From the NCBI GenBank assembly GCA_020634975.1, contig JACKAQ010000001.1:310001-374000 (forward strand): a stretch of DNA of 64,000 nucleotides, read 5' to 3'. This stretch comes from JACKAQ01 sp020634975 [NCBI: Calditrichia bacterium] (lineage in GTDB: Bacteria; Calditrichota; Calditrichia; RBG-13-44-9). Below are positions 32,910-42,365 of the stretch, piece after piece. The translations under genes and the position numbers were made by a program. The notes beneath the pieces are model-generated. The model was not told the origin of the DNA. It was given only the letters and a program-made list of their open reading frames with translations, and did not search any database. Numbering within the stretch: the stretch's first letter is position 1; each line of letters starts with the position of its first letter.

Positions 32910-33968
32910 TCAGGCGTCGTTTCCGTAATGCTGCGAAATCCATTCCTGATATTGCCCGCTTTTGATTCGCGCCACCCATTCCGAATGATCGAGAAACCAC
33001 TGAACGGTTTTGCGAATACCGCTCTCGAACGATTCTTCCGGCTGCCAGCCGAGTTCCGTGCGGATTTTGCTGAAATCGATGGCATATCGCCAATCGTGAC
33101 CGGGACGATCTTTCACAAAAGTGATCAGTTCGCGGCGCGATTTGCCACCGGATTCCGGCAGCAGTTCATCCACAATATCGCAAATCGTGTGCACCACATC
33201 CAGGTTGCGCATTTCGTTATCGCCGCCAATATTGTATGTTTCCCCGTGTTTGCCGGATGTCATAATTTGCCAGATCGCAGTGCAGTGATCGCGCACAAAC
33301 AGCCAATCGCGCACGTTTTGACCGTCGCCGTAAACCGGCAGTGCTTTGCCTTCGGCAGCGTTCAAAATCATCAGCGGAATCAGTTTTTCGGGAAATTGAT
33401 ACGGTCCGTAATTGTTCGAACAATTGGAAATCGTTACCGGAATGCCATACGTATGATTGTAGGCGCGCACCAAATGATCGGATGACGCTTTGGATGCCGA
33501 ATATGGGCTTCGCGGTTGATACGGCGTGGTTTCCGTGAAAAATCCGGTTTCGCCGAGACTGCCGAACACCTCATCCGTGCTGACGTGGTGGAACAACGCC
33601 AGTTTTTCGCGGTTGTGGCGGGCTACTTCCAACAGGTTAAATGTCCCGATGACGTTGGTTTGGATAAATTCTCCCGGTCCGACAATCGAGCGATCCACAT
33701 GCGATTCGGCTGCAAAATGACAAATGGTATCCACATCATGTTTGGCGAAAACGCGTTCGATGGCAGCGTAATCGCAAATATCAACTTGTTCAAAAAAATA
33801 ACGTCCGGCAAATTGTTCGGCGATGTCCGACAAATTTTCCGGATTTCCGGCGTAAGTCAGTTTGTCCGCGTTTACAACGCGACCGCTAAATCCGGATTCT
33901 TCAAATAGATAGCGAATGAAATTAGCGCCGATAAAGCCACATCCGCCGGTAACTAAAATTGTTTTCAT
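32910..33968 (-). CDS. rfbB: dTDP-glucose 4,6-dehydratase
   Basis: 352 residues. SDR fold with [14 protein letters not shown] (NAD binding), [23 protein letters not shown] with the catalytic Thr/Asp/Glu, YSASKAS (Tyr-x3-Lys) and [15 protein letters not shown]. It converts dTDP-glucose to dTDP-4-keto-6-deoxyglucose, the precursor of rhamnose and other deoxysugars. First gene of the reverse-strand operon; rfbC is the last. Ribosome site GGGAAGC. Confidence 0.96.
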   Translation of the reverse strand: MKTILVTGGCGFIGANFIRYLFEESGFSGRVVNADKLTYAGNPENLSDIAEQFAGRYFFEQVDICDYAAIERVFAKHDVDTICHFAAESHVDRSIVGPGEFIQTNVIGTFNLLEVARHNREKLALFHHVSTDEVFGSLGETGFFTETTPYQPRSPYSASKASSDHLVRAYNHTYGIPVTISNCSNNYGPYQFPEKLIPLMILNAAEGKALPVYGDGQNVRDWLFVRDHCTAIWQIMTSGKHGETYNIGGDNEMRNLDVVHTICDIVDELLPESGGKSRRELITFVKDRPGHDWRYAIDFSKIRTELGWQPEESFESGIRKTVQWFLDHSEWVARIKSGQYQEWISQHYGNDA

Positions 33969-34189
33969 TGGTGCTTCCCGGTGTTGATTTTTCAGTGATT
34001 TTGTGTGCAGAAGATAACGGAAACGAACAATCGGATCAATTTAAAAATTCAAATTTCGGCGGGCAGTTCAATGATCGGGAAATTTTTCCCGCCGGGATTG
34101 GTAATCTGTGTCGCTGCAAAGGGTTTATCATCGGTAAACTGTTGCAAAATATGAGTTGATTTTCGAGAATCACGAAAGTATTGTTGCAT

Positions 34190-35020
34190 ATGAAAAATAC
34201 ATTTATCCCTGAACTTCGTTCAATTGAACGCCCCAAAACGCCGTCGATCGGCTTTATTTTTTCGAACGGAAAAATTTTGCTCGCACCGGAAAACCCGGAA
34301 AATCCGTTACCGGATATATCGATAAACCCCTTTAATCAAACAAACTTACAGCGATTATTGAGCATCGGATTCTGGAATAATAACCCGTGCGTCGCAGCGG
34401 AATTACCAGATGACGCCGAAATTCCTGCGCCGTTCCAATGGCTGCCGTTGCGACAGTCTTTCGCTGTGTTAGGGGAAATCGCATTTTCGATTGCCGGACG
34501 CGCCCACCACATGCAGCATTGGGATCGAACCCACCGGTTTTGCGGCAGTTGCGGCGCCCCGTTTCCGGCGGAACTGACCACAAATGTGAAAATTTGCAGC
34601 CGCTGCGACGCCAGCCACTTCCCTACATTGTCACCGGCGGTGATTGTCGCGGTTACGCGCGGCAACGAAATTTTGCTGGCGCGATCCGCCCGCTTTCGCA
34701 ACGCCAAAATGTTCAGCGTGTTGGCCGGATTTGTGGAACCCGGCGAAACGCTGGAATCCGCCGTTGCCCGCGAAGTTTATGAGGAAACACGCATCAGCGT
34801 GGAAAACATCCGTTATTTCGGCAGCCAGCCATGGCCGTTTCCGAATGCGCTAATGATAGGTTTTACAGCCACTTACGCCGACGGTGAAATTGATCTTGCA
34901 GATGATGAACTGGTTGAAGCCGGTTGGTTTTCCGCGAAAAATATGCCGCATTTATCGCAACCGCCGAGCATCGCCCGCAAATTGATCGATCATTTTTTGG
35001 CTGAAAATGGAGTGGTGTGA
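34190..35020 (+). CDS. nudC: NADH pyrophosphatase / NAD-cap decapping Nudix hydrolase
   Basis: 276 residues from ATG 34190. Domain order is that of NudC: an N-terminal domain, a zinc ribbon (FCGSCGAPF ... ICSRCDASH), then the Nudix box GFVEPGETLESAVAREVYEETRI, spread across about residues 180-205, and the downstream SQPWPFPNALM motif that distinguishes NADH pyrophosphatases. It hydrolyses NAD(H) to NMN(H) and AMP and removes NAD caps from RNA. The C-terminal segment ends in the usual SIARKLIDHFL helix. Single gene, divergent from rfbB. Confidence 0.93.
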   Translation: MKNTFIPELRSIERPKTPSIGFIFSNGKILLAPENPENPLPDISINPFNQTNLQRLLSIGFWNNNPCVAAELPDDAEIPAPFQWLPLRQSFAVLGEIAFSIAGRAHHMQHWDRTHRFCGSCGAPFPAELTTNVKICSRCDASHFPTLSPAVIVAVTRGNEILLARSARFRNAKMFSVLAGFVEPGETLESAVAREVYEETRISVENIRYFGSQPWPFPNALMIGFTATYADGEIDLADDELVEAGWFSAKNMPHLSQPPSIARKLIDHFLAENGVV

Positions 35021-35035
35021 ATCGCGGAGCTGATC

Positions 35036-35797
35036 TCAGCGAAAAAGCTTTGCCAACGGATCGACGCCGTTCCATTTGCCCGCGCTGCCGATGGGCAGAA
35101 ATCGTGCGAACAATTCCTCGCTGTACCAATTTTCCGAACGGGTCCGGCGCATCGCATCTATGTGATCGGGATTTTTGTATGCGTATTCGCGAATGGCGGC
35201 TGCGTTTTCCCAAACACTCAATGTAGCTTGCCGGATAAACGGCGCTTCCCCGATGCCAATTGACAGCATTCGACCGTTTGCGGCATCCAACGCGGCGCTG
35301 GTTTTTGGCACCATTTGCCAAAACGCCCGCAATCGCGACGGGCGAATGGTTGCCCGGGTAAGCACCGCAACCGGGTTCTCGTCCGGCGACATTTTTGCAA
35401 TCGGCAGAAATGGATTGCGTACGTTCCATTGTCCGTTAGCCTGAACCGGCAGTAAAAATATCGTCCACATTTCGCTTGCGTGGCGATTGTATTTGGCAAC
35501 CAACCGGGATTTGTTGAGGAAATTTTCGGCGGCTTCGGGGGAATCCCAAACGCACAGCAAAGCATATCGCGACCAATCCGGCTGCAAGCTGAAACCGCTG
35601 CCGTGTCCGCAGCCCATCAATTTCCAGAAGCGCAAATCACGCATTCGCAACAGATGCAATCGAGAAATACCCATTTGCGCCAACGCCCAAAACCGCTGGC
35701 TTTTCGGGAATCCCCAAAAAGTGACGGTCACCAACGGTGTTCCGCCAGCTATCGCCGAGCTGATTTTCGGATTGTTCAATTGTGCGGTCAGAGCCAT
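35036..35797 (-). CDS. CrtA-like (spheroidene monooxygenase family) protein
   Basis: 253 residues. The sequence follows the CrtA/DUF3291 pattern: VTFWGFPKSQRFWALAQMG, LRFWKLMGCGHGSGF, DWSRYALLCVWDSPEAAENF, and GEAPFIRQATLSVWENAAAIREYAY with HIDAMRRTRSENWYSEELFARF. CrtA is a heme-dependent carotenoid C2-ketolase in phototrophs. No carotenoid or photosynthesis gene is near, so substrate is open. The gene overlaps the upstream PH-like membrane protein gene by 10 bases and is convergent with nudC (15 bases). Confidence 0.8.
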   Translation of the reverse strand: MALTAQLNNPKISSAIAGGTPLVTVTFWGFPKSQRFWALAQMGISRLHLLRMRDLRFWKLMGCGHGSGFSLQPDWSRYALLCVWDSPEAAENFLNKSRLVAKYNRHASEMWTIFLLPVQANGQWNVRNPFLPIAKMSPDENPVAVLTRATIRPSRLRAFWQMVPKTSAALDAANGRMLSIGIGEAPFIRQATLSVWENAAAIREYAYKNPDHIDAMRRTRSENWYSEELFARFLPIGSAGKWNGVDPLAKLFR

Positions 35798-37347
35798 TCG
35801 ATCGTGTTCGCGAGTGATTCGAGGGTTTTCACATTATCATCAAAAATTTTGGATTTGTCACTGTGCGGGCAAAAAAAGGTGAACCGGAAATGCAGCGCGC
35901 CTTTGCCCATCGACCGGTAGCCGTAGAGCTGGCGCATTTTGAAGGATTTTCCGCCCAACGCAATTTCCGAATCCAGTTTTTTGCCGCTTTCCAGTGATCC
36001 GTGGACTTCTGAACCTGTGGAGCGCGGGTTAATTTGCAGCAAAATTTTACCATCCGGCTGGTTGATATACGGGAAATTGGATGCCGCAAACTGCTCAATT
36101 CGTTTGATCAATTCGCGCCGCAACCCGATGGAAACCTGTCGCGGGATTGCCATTTCAACAATTTTGTCGAACACTCGTTTGTCGGCGGTTTCCCAATCCT
36201 TAAAATAATTGAGATTGGTGAGCACGAATTCCGGCACCACTTTTTCTTTGCGGTTATTTTCCCACGCAGTCAAATTGTCCAGCAATGCCTGGCTGATGCG
36301 ATATCCGCGCCGGAATTGGCAAATAAACATCTGATATATCAGCCCCAATTGCAAATACATCCGGTTGTTAATTTCCCGGTTTAAGCCGATCAAATCGGGC
36401 ATTTTGAACGGTTCGGGCGTGCTTTCGGGCAATCCGTCCCGCTTATTGACTTCGATGACTATTGTGATCGCCGGAAACGCACCTCGTTCCGATTCCAGTT
36501 TGGAATCCAGCCGTTTGGTGAGCACCGCCGTATTCCATTCGTCCAGAATTTTGGGCATTTTGAGCAATCCGTGGGCGTCCACCACATCGCCCATCAGCAG
36601 GTTGAAAACGGTGTCATCGCGGCGCTCCGGCGCAATGTTGAAGGTGTTGAGTGTCCAGCGTTCCGGCACTTTGAATGAAAATGAATAAGCATCGTTTTCG
36701 ATCTCAACCGGGTTTTTCAGCAGCTCTTTTATTTTCTCGTAAACGTCATTTGCATCCGTTTCGGTGAGGTCGTTAAAGCCTTGCCAGACAATGGTTTTAC
36801 GCGGTTTGCTGACCTTGTTTGCTTCGTCTTCCACTTTGCCGAAATCGCCCGGCGCTTCAAAAAAAATCACGTTGAACCGATCATCACCCACTTTTTGCAA
36901 ACTGGGTTTGCTCATATCGCCGCGACCGGCAAACTGGCGTTCGCTTTTGTCCGGATCGAGCGGGTTAAATTTGATGATTTGCGCCCGTTGATCGGAGAGC
37001 AAATAATAGATTTGGCTTTGCTCCGCCGGTTTGAAATAATTTCGCAGATACCAACTGAATCCGAGCAACAGCGAGCCGGTGAGCAAAATAGCGAACGATT
37101 TGAACAGTTGCGCACCGGAATTTTCGATCACATCGCTGCCGACGGTTTCGCCGGATCGCGCGATGATTTCGAAAACGACCACCCAGCAGGCCCACAGCAG
37201 CAGCACAATGCCCACAAACGTGACAAACATGATGATCGGATGGGTAATTCGCGAAACCGGCATCGCGTTGGGTTCGCCACTCCAGATCGGCACTTCGCCA
37301 TCCGAATCGTAAAATTCCCGGATTTTCCGGGGCAAATGCATTGCCAA
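35788..37347 (-). CDS. Large membrane protein with N-terminal bacterial PH-like region
   Basis: 519 residues. VPIWSGEPN, two membrane helices (~37-62 and ~85-105) and YYLLSDQRAQIIKFN form the layout of a bacterial PH-domain membrane protein. The remaining ~350 residues are soluble with no motif I know (for example SFKVPERWTLNTFNIAPE, and an Arg/Lys-rich helical region ~320-420). A C-terminal segment MRQLYGYRSMGKGALHFRF...FCPHSDKSKIFDD is odd in having His/Cys pairs. Start has a GAGGCGA ribosome site. Coupled to the CrtA-like gene by overlap. Confidence 0.72.
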   Translation of the reverse strand: MAMHLPRKIREFYDSDGEVPIWSGEPNAMPVSRITHPIIMFVTFVGIVLLLWACWVVVFEIIARSGETVGSDVIENSGAQLFKSFAILLTGSLLLGFSWYLRNYFKPAEQSQIYYLLSDQRAQIIKFNPLDPDKSERQFAGRGDMSKPSLQKVGDDRFNVIFFEAPGDFGKVEDEANKVSKPRKTIVWQGFNDLTETDANDVYEKIKELLKNPVEIENDAYSFSFKVPERWTLNTFNIAPERRDDTVFNLLMGDVVDAHGLLKMPKILDEWNTAVLTKRLDSKLESERGAFPAITIVIEVNKRDGLPESTPEPFKMPDLIGLNREINNRMYLQLGLIYQMFICQFRRGYRISQALLDNLTAWENNRKEKVVPEFVLTNLNYFKDWETADKRVFDKIVEMAIPRQVSIGLRRELIKRIEQFAASNFPYINQPDGKILLQINPRSTGSEVHGSLESGKKLDSEIALGGKSFKMRQLYGYRSMGKGALHFRFTFFCPHSDKSKIFDDNVKTLESLANTIEWL

Positions 37348-37392
37348 ATTATCGCCTCAGTTGATATTTGTAAACAATTGATATTATGATGT

Positions 37393-37965
37393 TTAGCGCG
37401 GTCGGTTGTTGCTCATTCGCTGTTGAAATGCGGTTTGATAGAGCAGCGTTGCGCGATCTTTAATTGCCGTCGATTCATCCGCGCTGATGGCTTCCGGTTC
37501 ATCCGCAACAGTGCGTTCCGCAGAAATAATGTTACCACCGGTTCCCCAAAAAATTTGCTGCGAAAGCTGCTTCTTGCCACTATTTCCATCGGTGAGATGC
37601 TGCACTTCCCGGAAAAAAACCGGTTCGCCATTCGCAAAATAGAATTGACCTTCGGCTGTTCCGCCCGCCGCCAGTTTGCGATTTTCAACGATGGTTTTCA
37701 GCGAATCGCCGGAAAAAAAAGCGCTGAAACGGATGATTTGCGGTCCGTTAGCAAATTGCCCGTCCACCGATTCGTATTCGCCGAGTTGCGCATCGATCGC
37801 CGCAACTGTTTTCTGCAGCGCAGAAACCGCTGGCTGCGGATTGGGATTTCGCAACGGCTTGATATTTTCATCTGTCGGTTTTTCCGTTTTTGCACATGCG
37901 GCAACAAACAGCAACAAAATTAATAATTTCAACAGCTTAGATCTGATAATTATTTTCATTTTCAA
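37393..37965 (-). CDS. Putative lipoprotein
   Basis: 190 residues. Signal peptide with lipobox FVAAC (Cys at ~24), then a Pro/Asn-rich linker and a small alpha-beta domain (~50-160; AEGQFYFANGEPVFFREVQHL suggests beta hairpins). No family recognised. It lies 17 bases downstream of a second lipoprotein gene on the same strand, so the two are probably cotranscribed. Confidence 0.72.
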   Translation of the reverse strand: MKMKIIIRSKLLKLLILLLFVAACAKTEKPTDENIKPLRNPNPQPAVSALQKTVAAIDAQLGEYESVDGQFANGPQIIRFSAFFSGDSLKTIVENRKLAAGGTAEGQFYFANGEPVFFREVQHLTDGNSGKKQLSQQIFWGTGGNIISAERTVADEPEAISADESTAIKDRATLLYQTAFQQRMSNNRPR

Positions 37966-37982
37966 CTTTCATTTTTCGATGT

Positions 37983-38393
37983 TCAGTTTCCGGCACAATC
38001 CGAATCGCGCTTTTCGCGGAAGGCAATGACTGATTTTACCATCAGTGAACCACCAAAATTCATCTCGCCGACCGCCAGTGTGCCAGCGGTTTTATCCCCG
38101 CGAAATTCAACGTAAATCTCCTCTTCCGGCGCTTTGCTGATTTCCTGGTAGCGGGTGGTGAGATACAATTGCATTTCCGGGTCGCAGTTGACCATCCAGG
38201 TTCCGCCGCCGCATTCGTTGAAAATATTCAGGGTATCTTTCAACACTAGAAAACCTGCGTAAGCCGGCTCCGCAACTTTGGTCATCCGGTTATCTTCCGG
38301 TTTAGGCGACGGTTTTTCAGCGGATTCCTGATTAGCACCACAGCTTAATATGAACACCGTCAGTCCGGCAAATAACAGCCATTTGATCATCAA
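37983..38393 (-). CDS. Putative lipoprotein
   Basis: 136 residues (one less if the second Met is used). Signal peptide with lipobox ILSC, a charged Pro-rich linker, and a compact beta-rich domain with four Cys-containing sites (NECGGG, VNCDPE, DSDCAGN), possibly disulfide-bonded. No family recognised. Upstream partner of the other lipoprotein gene; strong ribosome site (AAAGGAGA). Confidence 0.72.
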   Translation of the reverse strand: MMIKWLLFAGLTVFILSCGANQESAEKPSPKPEDNRMTKVAEPAYAGFLVLKDTLNIFNECGGGTWMVNCDPEMQLYLTTRYQEISKAPEEEIYVEFRGDKTAGTLAVGEMNFGGSLMVKSVIAFREKRDSDCAGN

Positions 38394-38701
38394 CTTCTCC
38401 TTTCGAAAATATATTTTTCACGATTAAATCATTTGTTTTTTGAGCACATTTGCATTCAATATTTTCATACGGCAGATAATTTTGAATTCGGGCAGCAATC
38501 GATTACTGTATGAAAATGAAACGTTCATTTCCGCTTTCCTGCCAGGTCATTCCTGCGAAGGCAGGAATCTCCAGCCTGTTATCATCTCACTATTTTTTAT
38601 CAGACAACCCGTTCCAATTTGGTTATTTTTATAAATTATTGGATTTTGACTTTTAATTCAACGATGTTTTGATAAATTTATGAAATTATGAAAATTAGCG
38701 A
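38394..38701. other. Intergenic region with a dispersed hairpin repeat
   Basis: Divergent promoter region, AT-rich, no credible ORF. The only distinct element is the hairpin repeat at 38549-38568. Confidence 0.6.
38549..38568. repeat. Intergenic hairpin repeat (ATTCCTGC-GAAG-GCAGGAAT)
   Basis: Perfect 8-base arms with a GAAG loop, within the longer context GTCATTCCTGCGAAGGCAGG. This type of small repeat occurs between genes in many unrelated bacteria; only one copy is in the window. Confidence 0.7.
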
Positions 38702-40930
38702 ATGAAAACAATGACGAAACTGTCCCGGCAAACCGTCCGGTTATTATTGATTGTTCTGTGGATAGCCAGTGGCAGCCAACACCTTTTTGCACAACCGGAA
38801 ACGCCGTTTCGCCCGAAAATCGGGCTGGTTTTCAGCGGTGGCGGCGCCAAAGGATTTGCCCACATCGGTGTGCTGAAAGTGCTGGAAGAAATCGGCATGC
38901 CCATCGATTGCATCTCCGGAAACAGCATGGGCAGCATCGTCGGCGGGCTGTATGCGATCGGCTATCGCGCGGCGGATCTCGAAAAAATTGCCACCCAGAC
39001 CGATTGGGATGTGGTGCTGAAAGATCGCGTCGAACGCAGCGCGCTGAGTATGGAGCAAAAATTTTACGATGCCCGCTATAACGTTTCGCTGGATTTGGAC
39101 GGGCTGCGGGTTAAACTGCCGTCCGGGCTGATTTCCGGGCAAAATGTGGTGCGGCTGCTCAACCGGCTGACCCAGCCGGTGCAACACATTCGCGATTTCA
39201 CGCAATTCCCCATTCCTTTTGTTTGCGTTGCCACCAATATTGTCACCGGAGAAGCAGTGGTGCTGAAATCAGGTTCGCTGGCGGAATCGATTCGCGCCAG
39301 CATGGCGATTCCCTCCGCATTTACGCCCATCGAAATTGACGGTAAATTGCTCGTCGATGGCATGATCGCCCGGAATTTCCCGGTGCAGGAAGCCCGCGAG
39401 GTGCTCGGCGCAGAAGTGGTCATCGGTGTGGATGTCGGTGAAGAACTGGCAGACGAAGATGGGCTGGATTCCTTTCTCAGCATCATGAATCAGGCAGTCA
39501 GTTTCCAAATGGTGAAATCCACTTTGGAGCAGCGCAAACTCTGTAACTATTTGATAACACCGGAAGTTAGCGAGCACGGCGCCGGCAGTTTCGGCAATGC
39601 GGAATATTTTATCGCACAGGGTGAAGCCGCCGCGCGCGAAATGCTGCCGCAGTTGCAGGCACTGTTGCAATCCATCAAACATTTGCCGGATGAGCCGGAA
39701 AACGGCGAAAAAATTATTTATCACGCAGCATCACCGGAGGATCTGATCCTCATTGCCGAAGTGGAAATCGAAGGGCTGCAACGATTGCCGCGCAACTTTG
39801 TGATGGAGCGATTGCAGATCGCTGCACCGGCGCATATCTCGCTGGCCGAGGTTGAAAACGGTGTTGATCGCGTATTCGGCTCCCAATTTTTTGAACGGGT
39901 CAGTTACGAACTGGCACCCAACGCCAACGGGAAACGGCTCATTTTGCACGTGAAGGAACGCGCCGGCAATTTGTTCCGGGTGGGGTTCCGTTACGACAGC
40001 AAAACCGAAGCCGCTTTGCTGCTGAATACCACCTTTCGCAACCAGGGTCGCCCCGGTTCATTTTTGTCGATCGACGCCAAGTTGAGCACCGATCTGCTGT
40101 TTGAAGGACAATATTTCACCCGAACAGGATTTCGCCGCCGGATAGGGTTTCGCTGGCATTTGGTGCATGCGCAGCAAAGTATCGACCAGTTTACCGGCGA
40201 ATCGCGGATTGCCCGGCAACGGATTTACAGCACCTTTGGCGAAACATTTTTGGGAACCATTTTCTCGAACAAACTGACCATTGGCGGCGGATTACGGCTG
40301 GAATATACCCGAACCGTTCCCACCATCGCGCCGGTAGAATATGAGCCGGAAAATGATGGGCTTATCATTTTTTTCAGCACGCTAACCGTTGATACGTATG
40401 ACAAAACCAACTACCCGACCAGCGGCACATATCTCAAATTATCTGCTGAAAAAGCCAGCCGGAAAATTGTCAGTGAGCGCGATTTTGCCCGGGTTTTTCT
40501 CGATGCGCGATTTGCAAATTCGCTGGCGCCAAAGCTAACCTTGCTCAGTAGTATTTTCATCGGCAACGCGATTGACGACGTGCCGTTTCATTACCAGTTC
40601 ATGCTCGGCGGACAAAATATGCCGTTCACTTTTTTGGGTGAACGCAACTCATTTTTGGGATTTCGTCCACAGGAATTTCAAAATAATAATGTGGAATTTT
40701 TGCAAATGGGATTTCAGTTCGAGATTTTTCCCAAACAATATTTGATTGTCCGGGGAAATGTTGGCAACACCTTCGATAAATTTTCCATCAAACTCAGCCC
40801 GAACAGCTTTTTTTATGGTGGCGGCGCAACGCTCGGTTGGGATTCCCGGTTTGGTCCCATCGAATTTACGGCATCCGCCAGCGAGCGCCACAGCCTGATC
40901 ACCCATTTGAACGTGGGATTTTATTTTTAG
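38702..40930 (+). CDS. Patatin-like phospholipase fused to an Omp85-type beta-barrel
   Basis: 742 residues. A signal peptide (cleavage near FAQ, ~31) is followed by a patatin domain at ~38-310: SGGGAKG oxyanion loop (45-51), GNSMG with nucleophile Ser75, and DGM dyad Asp219. Residues ~345-420 form one POTRA-like domain (LIAEVEIEGLQRLPRNFVMERL). From ~425 to the end there is a 16-strand barrel with alternating aromatic strands and a terminal LNVGFYF. This is the type Vd secretion (PlpD-like) layout, where the barrel displays or releases the lipase. Start 38702 or the second Met at 38711. Confidence 0.9.
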   Translation: MKTMTKLSRQTVRLLLIVLWIASGSQHLFAQPETPFRPKIGLVFSGGGAKGFAHIGVLKVLEEIGMPIDCISGNSMGSIVGGLYAIGYRAADLEKIATQTDWDVVLKDRVERSALSMEQKFYDARYNVSLDLDGLRVKLPSGLISGQNVVRLLNRLTQPVQHIRDFTQFPIPFVCVATNIVTGEAVVLKSGSLAESIRASMAIPSAFTPIEIDGKLLVDGMIARNFPVQEAREVLGAEVVIGVDVGEELADEDGLDSFLSIMNQAVSFQMVKSTLEQRKLCNYLITPEVSEHGAGSFGNAEYFIAQGEAAAREMLPQLQALLQSIKHLPDEPENGEKIIYHAASPEDLILIAEVEIEGLQRLPRNFVMERLQIAAPAHISLAEVENGVDRVFGSQFFERVSYELAPNANGKRLILHVKERAGNLFRVGFRYDSKTEAALLLNTTFRNQGRPGSFLSIDAKLSTDLLFEGQYFTRTGFRRRIGFRWHLVHAQQSIDQFTGESRIARQRIYSTFGETFLGTIFSNKLTIGGGLRLEYTRTVPTIAPVEYEPENDGLIIFFSTLTVDTYDKTNYPTSGTYLKLSAEKASRKIVSERDFARVFLDARFANSLAPKLTLLSSIFIGNAIDDVPFHYQFMLGGQNMPFTFLGERNSFLGFRPQEFQNNNVEFLQMGFQFEIFPKQYLIVRGNVGNTFDKFSIKLSPNSFFYGGGATLGWDSRFGPIEFTASASERHSLITHLNVGFYF

Positions 40931-40966
40931 AACATCTGAAATAATAATCAAAAAAAGGAGAACATC

Positions 40967-41356
40967 ATGCCGGTTGCAGAAGGCAAGTATTTTGAATTTC
41001 AGGACGAATCGCATATCAACATCGACTTTTTGGAAACGTTCGAATTCGACAGTCCCGGGCAATATATTTTAACGGAAACCGATGAATTCAGCGCGGTTTG
41101 CCCGTTTAGCGGATTACCGGATTACGCATATTTGAAGATCGAATATTATCCGGAAGGCGGTAGATGTATCGAGCTTAAGTCGTTGAAATATTACATCATT
41201 AGCTATCGGAATGTGGGCATTTACCAGGAAGCCGCAACCCGCCGCATTTACGAAGATTTGAAAAACGTGCTGCAAACGCCGCGCATCCGCATCACCACAA
41301 TTTACAACACACGGGGCGGTTTCGATACCACCTGCATCGAAGGCTCGCTGGATTAG
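40967..41356 (+). CDS. queF: NADPH-dependent preQ0 reductase
   Basis: 129 residues, the short (unimodular) QueF form. Motifs: [13 protein letters not shown] with the nucleophile Cys45 and Asp52, [16 protein letters not shown] for substrate and NADPH binding, and GIYQE with Glu88. The residue before the Glu is Gln rather than His, as in several non-Firmicute QueF. It reduces preQ0 to preQ1 in queuosine tRNA modification. Strong ribosome site (AAAAGGAG); single gene. Confidence 0.95.
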   Translation: MPVAEGKYFEFQDESHINIDFLETFEFDSPGQYILTETDEFSAVCPFSGLPDYAYLKIEYYPEGGRCIELKSLKYYIISYRNVGIYQEAATRRIYEDLKNVLQTPRIRITTIYNTRGGFDTTCIEGSLD

Positions 41357-41495
41357 CCATAGCTTGTTTTTTTGGCTTGTGCTGGCTAATTTACTCCGGA
41401 AGGGATTTCGGGTGAAAACGGTTTCACCAAATTGAACGAATTGCGGTACCCGATTTGCCCCAAAGTCGCGAAGAACGGATAAACAAAAACAAATT

Positions 41496-41520
41496 TTTGC
41501 GCCCTTTGCGCCTTTGCGAC
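41496..41520. repeat. Three TTTGCGCC-type units in tandem
   Basis: TTTGCGCC C TTTGCGCC TTTGCGAC between queF and the LemA gene. Similar in style to the heptamer arrays elsewhere in the window. Confidence 0.7.
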
Positions 41521-41568
41521 AATATTAAAAACAGTCTATAATTTCCGAAAAAAACAACAGGTTTGCCA

Positions 41569-42348
41569 ATGAACGATCCCCGCGAAAAGCTGCAAAACGA
41601 GGGTTTTTCCCGCGAAGAAGTGGATTGGATTCTCGAACGCGCGGTAGAATTGCAGCGCAACACCGAAGAAAAAAAATATCTCGATAGCGACAGCATCAAA
41701 GAAGGCGCAGAGTCCGCCGGCATCGACAGCAAATTTGTGGAAGAAGCCATCCGGCAGGTTCGCGCGGAAATGCAGCGGGAAAAAGCCGCCACGGAAAAAC
41801 GCAAAAAAACGCAGCGGTATGTGGCGATTGGCGCGACTGCGTTGGTTGTGGTGCTGTTTTTTACAACCCAAAGCCGGTTGAATTCGCGAATGTCTGCCGT
41901 GGAAGCGGAGCGCGCGCAGTTGGAAAACGTGCTGCAACGGCGGCACGATCTCATCCCGAACCTGATCAGCGTTGCCCGGGCCAGCGCATCGCACGAAAAA
42001 GAGTTGATCGAATCGGTCAGCCGCTATCAATCCGAAAGTGAAAACACCAGCGATTTTCAACTGAAGCAAGCCTGGGAGCAAAAATTGGGCGACGCGATGA
42101 CCACGCTCATGCGCTCGGTCGGCAGCAGCGGCGGCTCCGGCGTGATGTTTACCCGGCTCAGCGACGAAATGGCCGGATCGGAAAATCGCATCGCTTACGC
42201 CCGGAAACAATACAACGAAGCCGTTGCTGCGTATAACCGGACAGCGCGGGGATTCCCCGTTTCGCTGATTCGCCCGTTTACCGGTTATCCCGGCGAAGTG
42301 CCGTTTTTTGCGGCTTCGCCCGATGCACAAAATCCCGATAAATTCTGA
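41569..42348 (+). CDS. LemA-like membrane protein
   Basis: 259 residues from ATG 41569. An N-terminal helical region (~1-80: LQNEGFSREEVDWILERAVEL, then a charged coiled segment) precedes one membrane helix (~85-103) and a LemA core (RRHDLIPNLISVARASASHE, SENRIAYARKQYNEAVAAYNRTARGFP). LemA proteins are single-pass with an extracytoplasmic helical bundle; function unclear. The extra N-terminal domain before the helix is not standard and may be a cytoplasmic interaction module. It lies 17 bases before the T9SS esterase gene. Confidence 0.85.
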   Translation: MNDPREKLQNEGFSREEVDWILERAVELQRNTEEKKYLDSDSIKEGAESAGIDSKFVEEAIRQVRAEMQREKAATEKRKKTQRYVAIGATALVVVLFFTTQSRLNSRMSAVEAERAQLENVLQRRHDLIPNLISVARASASHEKELIESVSRYQSESENTSDFQLKQAWEQKLGDAMTTLMRSVGSSGGSGVMFTRLSDEMAGSENRIAYARKQYNEAVAAYNRTARGFPVSLIRPFTGYPGEVPFFAASPDAQNPDKF

Positions 42349-42365
42349 TTTTTAAAGGAGTTGTG

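Noticed and set aside
41352-41390. ATTAGCCA/TGGCTAAT inverted repeat as queF terminator
   Set aside because: Overlaps the stop codon, loop of 23 bases and no T-run after the second arm; too weak to call.
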